A DNA stretch of 64,000 bases, from assembly GCA_013398275.1 (NCBI GenBank), contig VZSE01002186.1, forward strand, positions 1,268,428 through 1,332,427, written 5' to 3'. Origin of the DNA: Promerops cafer. Lineage: Eukaryota > Chordata > Aves > Passeriformes > Nectariniidae. This document shows positions 61,933 through 64,000 of this stretch, piece after piece. The translations under genes and the position numbers were made by a program. Positions within the stretch are counted from its first letter, which is position 1, and each line of letters opens with the position of its first letter. The notes beneath the pieces were generated by a model. It worked only from the letters and a program-made list of their open reading frames with translations, was not told the origin of the DNA and made no database searches.

Positions 61933-64000
61933 TGAATCTGCTTAGCCTGGGTAACAGGAGAAGTGAAAGGATGGTGTACAGGAATCAGGACAGCTCAGCA
62001 ACCCAAATGCCCTTCCAAGACTCATTAGTGAGGCCTGAAGCCTCTGCACTGCATCTCTGCTGATCTTGTACATTTTTATAAGCACACCTTCACCTTGTTA
62101 TGGAGACAAGCTCCTAGAAATTGAGTCTCTAGGAAATTTGTTCCTCTCCTAAGAGATTGGAAAAGGCCACTGCCTTCTTCTTGCCTTTTTTAAATCGATG
62201 GATGGATGGTATTTCCTGGAGGAAATGTGACAGAAGTATGTCTTCAGGAAGGAAAGCATCAAAACAGGTAAGTAGTAAGAGCATAGTAGCCACCTGCAGG
62301 AAAGCTGCACCACATTCCAAGGGCCAGGGGCAGAAATGCTGCGGGGTGACACCAAGGCAACTGCGTTGGGATGTGCCTGCAGGGTAGAGGCCACAAATGG
62401 GTAACATAACTCAGAAATACAACACATGGGAAAGTGCAGAACTGTGCTCAAAACTGAGTGTAAGGCAACTCCAGCTGAGATGAGTCAAGAGAGAGCGGCA
62501 AGGGCTGAGGAAATAAGCAAAGAGGACAAACTTTGCCACAGCATTCTTCCCACACTGGAAGGTGCAGTGTTCAAGGCAGCTGGGTCTGGGATAGCCCTGG
62601 GATGAGGCAGCAGCACTTCAGCACAGATCTGTGGGTTGCTGAAGAAGTTACTCCTGTGTGTCTGTGTTTCAATAGCATTCCCTGAGAGTTAATGTGCAGT
62701 TACAACACATGCACTTACACACTTTCATACAGCATTGGTTGTTTAAGTTATATCTCCATAAAATGAGTGTTCAAAATACTGAGTGGCTGTGTAACGAAGA
62801 GTTGAACAGACCTAAACACGTCATGAAATACTAACAAAATAGCTATAAATCTCAAGCTTAAAATGCCCTGCTCAATACATGCAGAATATTTAATCTTACT
62901 TTTTCCTCAGGACACACATCATTAACTGCTAATCAACTCAAGCTTCAGAAATCCCTGAGCACTCTTCTCACTTTTCAAAAATGCAGGCACAAAACAAAGT
63001 ACTTTTTATCCCACCCTCAGCAAGGGTAACGGGTCCCAGAGGTGTCCAGGTGCAGGCGACATCACTGCACTGCACACCGTACCACGCTGTGCTGGACACA
63101 CTTTGCCTGTGTTTTATAGAACTGACACAAAACCCTTCAGGTTGACAAACAAAACTGCTCCGTGGCACATGGTGTTGCCCTGCAATTAGTCAGTGCCTGG
63201 GAAGCTGAAGCCAGCAGAACTCTGCCTCTCATTAAGTCTGGGCAGGCAGATGCAGTCTTGGTGGGGCTGGTGGAGGGCTTGCTTTGCTGAGCGAGCTGAG
63301 TGGTGGCATCAGGGACAGATCATATCCCTGTTTCTGGAAGTCTTTATTTCCCTGTTGGAATCCAACCTGGGAATGGTCACCTTTTGTGTGCAGGGGCTGA
63401 GCTCAAGCACACCCTCTGCAGTGCCCTTATTTGTAAGGGAGGGGTTGCTATTTAATTAGCCTGGCGGGACATGCTGTGCATTTCAACAGAATGAGAGAAT
63501 GCTGCTATGTTAAAATGCCTGCTTGCAGGTGCTAACAGGAGTAATTGGTGATTCCCCACAGCATAATGTTTCTGCTGGGGAATTTCTGCCCCAGATCCCG
63601 GAGCCTCTCACATCCCTGCATAAGTGCACTGCAGCCTTGATTCTGCAGGCTTTTGCTCCAGAGCCTTCTCCCCATCTCTGTAAATTGTTGGGGATATTTA
63701 TACAGAATGAACACAGAAACCAGGTTGCCTTCATTTGAGTTCATATTGTGTGCCAGTGAGCTTGGCCACTTCCTTCTGCTTCATCCTCTTTCTCCTGCCT
63801 TTTCTTCTCTGCTTTTTCATTCCACAAATATTATTGCAGGGGGCTGCTGCTTAAGGTGAAGGCTCAGAAATCAAAATACAGCAGAGTCTACTCCACCAGG
63901 TGCAAGGAGCCCTGCACTGTGTTGGAGACAGTTAGACACAGGATTAGATATGCAGGACAAGCACATGCAGGGACACTTGTGCTGGGCTCCCACCAGGCCC

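Larger units (their letters stand above)
56831..64000. other. Non-coding stretch, no gene recognised
   Basis: AT-rich, with a short (GA)n tract at 58165-58178, an ACAT microsatellite and a 16-bp tandem duplication, both listed separately. Open frames up to 122 codons have no recognisable domains. Isolated splice-like signals, such as the strong donor at 62267/62268, have no convincing coding partner. Confidence 0.5.

Noticed and set aside
1..64000. CRISPR array, operon, phage or plasmid system
   Set aside because: There are no regularly spaced identical repeats with unique spacers, no dense same-strand coding and no ribosome-binding pattern. The sequence is vertebrate in character.

Overview
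The window looks like a stretch of bird genome, most likely from a passerine. The evidence is the mobile-element content. There are several CR1 LINE fragments with the usual 5'-truncated, 3'-end-retaining structure, two solo endogenous-retrovirus LTRs of types known from birds, and one SINE made of a tRNA-Ile-like head joined to a CR1-like tail (TguSINE1 type, known from zebra finch and relatives). There are no bacterial or viral gene arrays, no operons and no dense coding. Frequent TAA/TAG in all frames, A-runs and microsatellites fit vertebrate intergenic or intronic DNA. All family names come from recognising sequence, not from a search.

Layout. 1-3.09 kb is non-coding, with one CA-rich microsatellite. 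3.09-5.43 kb is a mobile-element cluster: a minus-strand CR1 (about 3091-4512) split by an antisense solo LTR (3450-3973, flanked by the 4-bp repeat CCCT), followed by a second solo LTR (4854-5425, flanked by the 5-bp repeat AGGAG). 5.4-28.2 kb is mostly unremarkable; it holds an 11-bp perfect hairpin (8607-8631), two old plus-strand LINE fragments (about 9.3-9.6 and 14.6-14.9 kb) and short repeats. 28.2-33.2 kb holds a CR1 3' end, a short open frame with a coiled-coil-like start, and a 12-bp-unit minisatellite (32944-33115). 33.1-37 kb is locally GC-rich and contains the best, still tentative, candidate exon (36385-36467). 38-41.2 kb has long A-rich tracts and a CR1 fragment. 41.2-64 kb has an old CR1 fragment (46.9-47.1 kb), a CR1 3' end (53.05-53.11 kb), the tRNA-derived SINE (56.7-56.8 kb), an ACAT microsatellite (61.03-61.06 kb) and small tandem duplications.

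I found no confidently recognisable protein-coding gene, no functional tRNA or rRNA gene, no CRISPR array and no sign of an undescribed molecular system. The open frames are short, overlap on both strands and mostly have no recognisable protein content. If a host gene crosses the window, this is mainly intron with at most a few small exons. The most informative structure is the nested retroelement cluster, which gives a clear order of insertions, and the SINE, which points to the host lineage.
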